DNA of 64,000 nt from NCBI GenBank assembly GCA_030220185.1, contig JASPKZ010010276.1, positions 718,501-782,500 of the forward strand, read 5' to 3'. Positions within the stretch are counted from its first letter, which is position 1. Every line of letters begins with the position of its first letter. The notes beneath the pieces were generated by a model that was given only the letters and a program-made list of their open reading frames with translations, made no database searches and was not told the origin of the DNA. The translations under genes were made by a program, and so were the position numbers. Positions 63,999 through 64,000 of this stretch are shown piece by piece. The DNA comes from Diploptera punctata (Eukaryota > Arthropoda > Insecta > Blattodea > Blaberidae).

Positions 63999-64000
63999 AA

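Overview
The window looks like gene-poor, repeat-saturated nuclear DNA from an arthropod, most likely an insect. No host gene could be supported. The evidence is many degenerate non-LTR retrotransposons (LINEs) ending in short tandem tails, several tRNA-derived SINE families, Penelope-like elements, Helitron-like elements, Tc1 and mariner remnants, MITEs, and long (AAT)n, (TA)n and GAT-type satellites. A cockroach-type genome would fit this mix, but that is a guess. Family letters and numbers used here are local labels, not database names.

Layout. 1-5 kb: LINE and SINE remnants among (AAT)n arrays and a Helitron-like end. 5-8 kb: a hairpin, a TIR element carrying a SINE, and the first copy of repeat K. 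8-11 kb: a LINE of family B (GAA tail) broken by a SINE and another repeat, with a family A LINE joined to its tail. 11-16 kb: mostly unassigned DNA, a hammerhead-like palindrome, and a Tc1 element with two insertions. 16-18.4 kb: a Penelope-like element split by a foldback element. 18.5-30 kb: SINEs, Helitron pieces, rearranged LINE A pieces, repeat D, a mariner remnant, and LINE B and H. 30.6-33.8 kb: the longest LINE A copy (endonuclease plus reverse transcriptase). 34.4-36.4 kb: repeat D with a fairly well kept LINE B inside. 37.4-41.5 kb: Helitron-like elements and an interrupted SINE. 41.8-48.5 kb: more LINE A and B, a Penelope-like element, SINEs and palindromes. 49-56 kb: minisatellites, tandem LINE F ends and a deleted LINE A. 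57.3-60.2 kb: LINE C split by a nearly intact DNA transposon. 60-64 kb: stacked LINE and SINE fragments.

The most notable item is the 2.25-kb DNA transposon at 57479-59729. It has about 115-bp imperfect terminal inverted repeats, a TAA flank on both sides, a zinc-binding (ZAD-like) N-terminus and a DDE-like core. It is broken by a single frameshift. Two decayed relatives lie at about 25.5-26.0 kb and 43.4-44.0 kb. A second theme is a set of four palindromes, each carrying a CTGANGA-stem-GAAAC arrangement like a hammerhead ribozyme core. All classifications were read by eye; no search or alignment was run, and boundaries are accurate to roughly 5-20 bases unless a target-site duplication is given.
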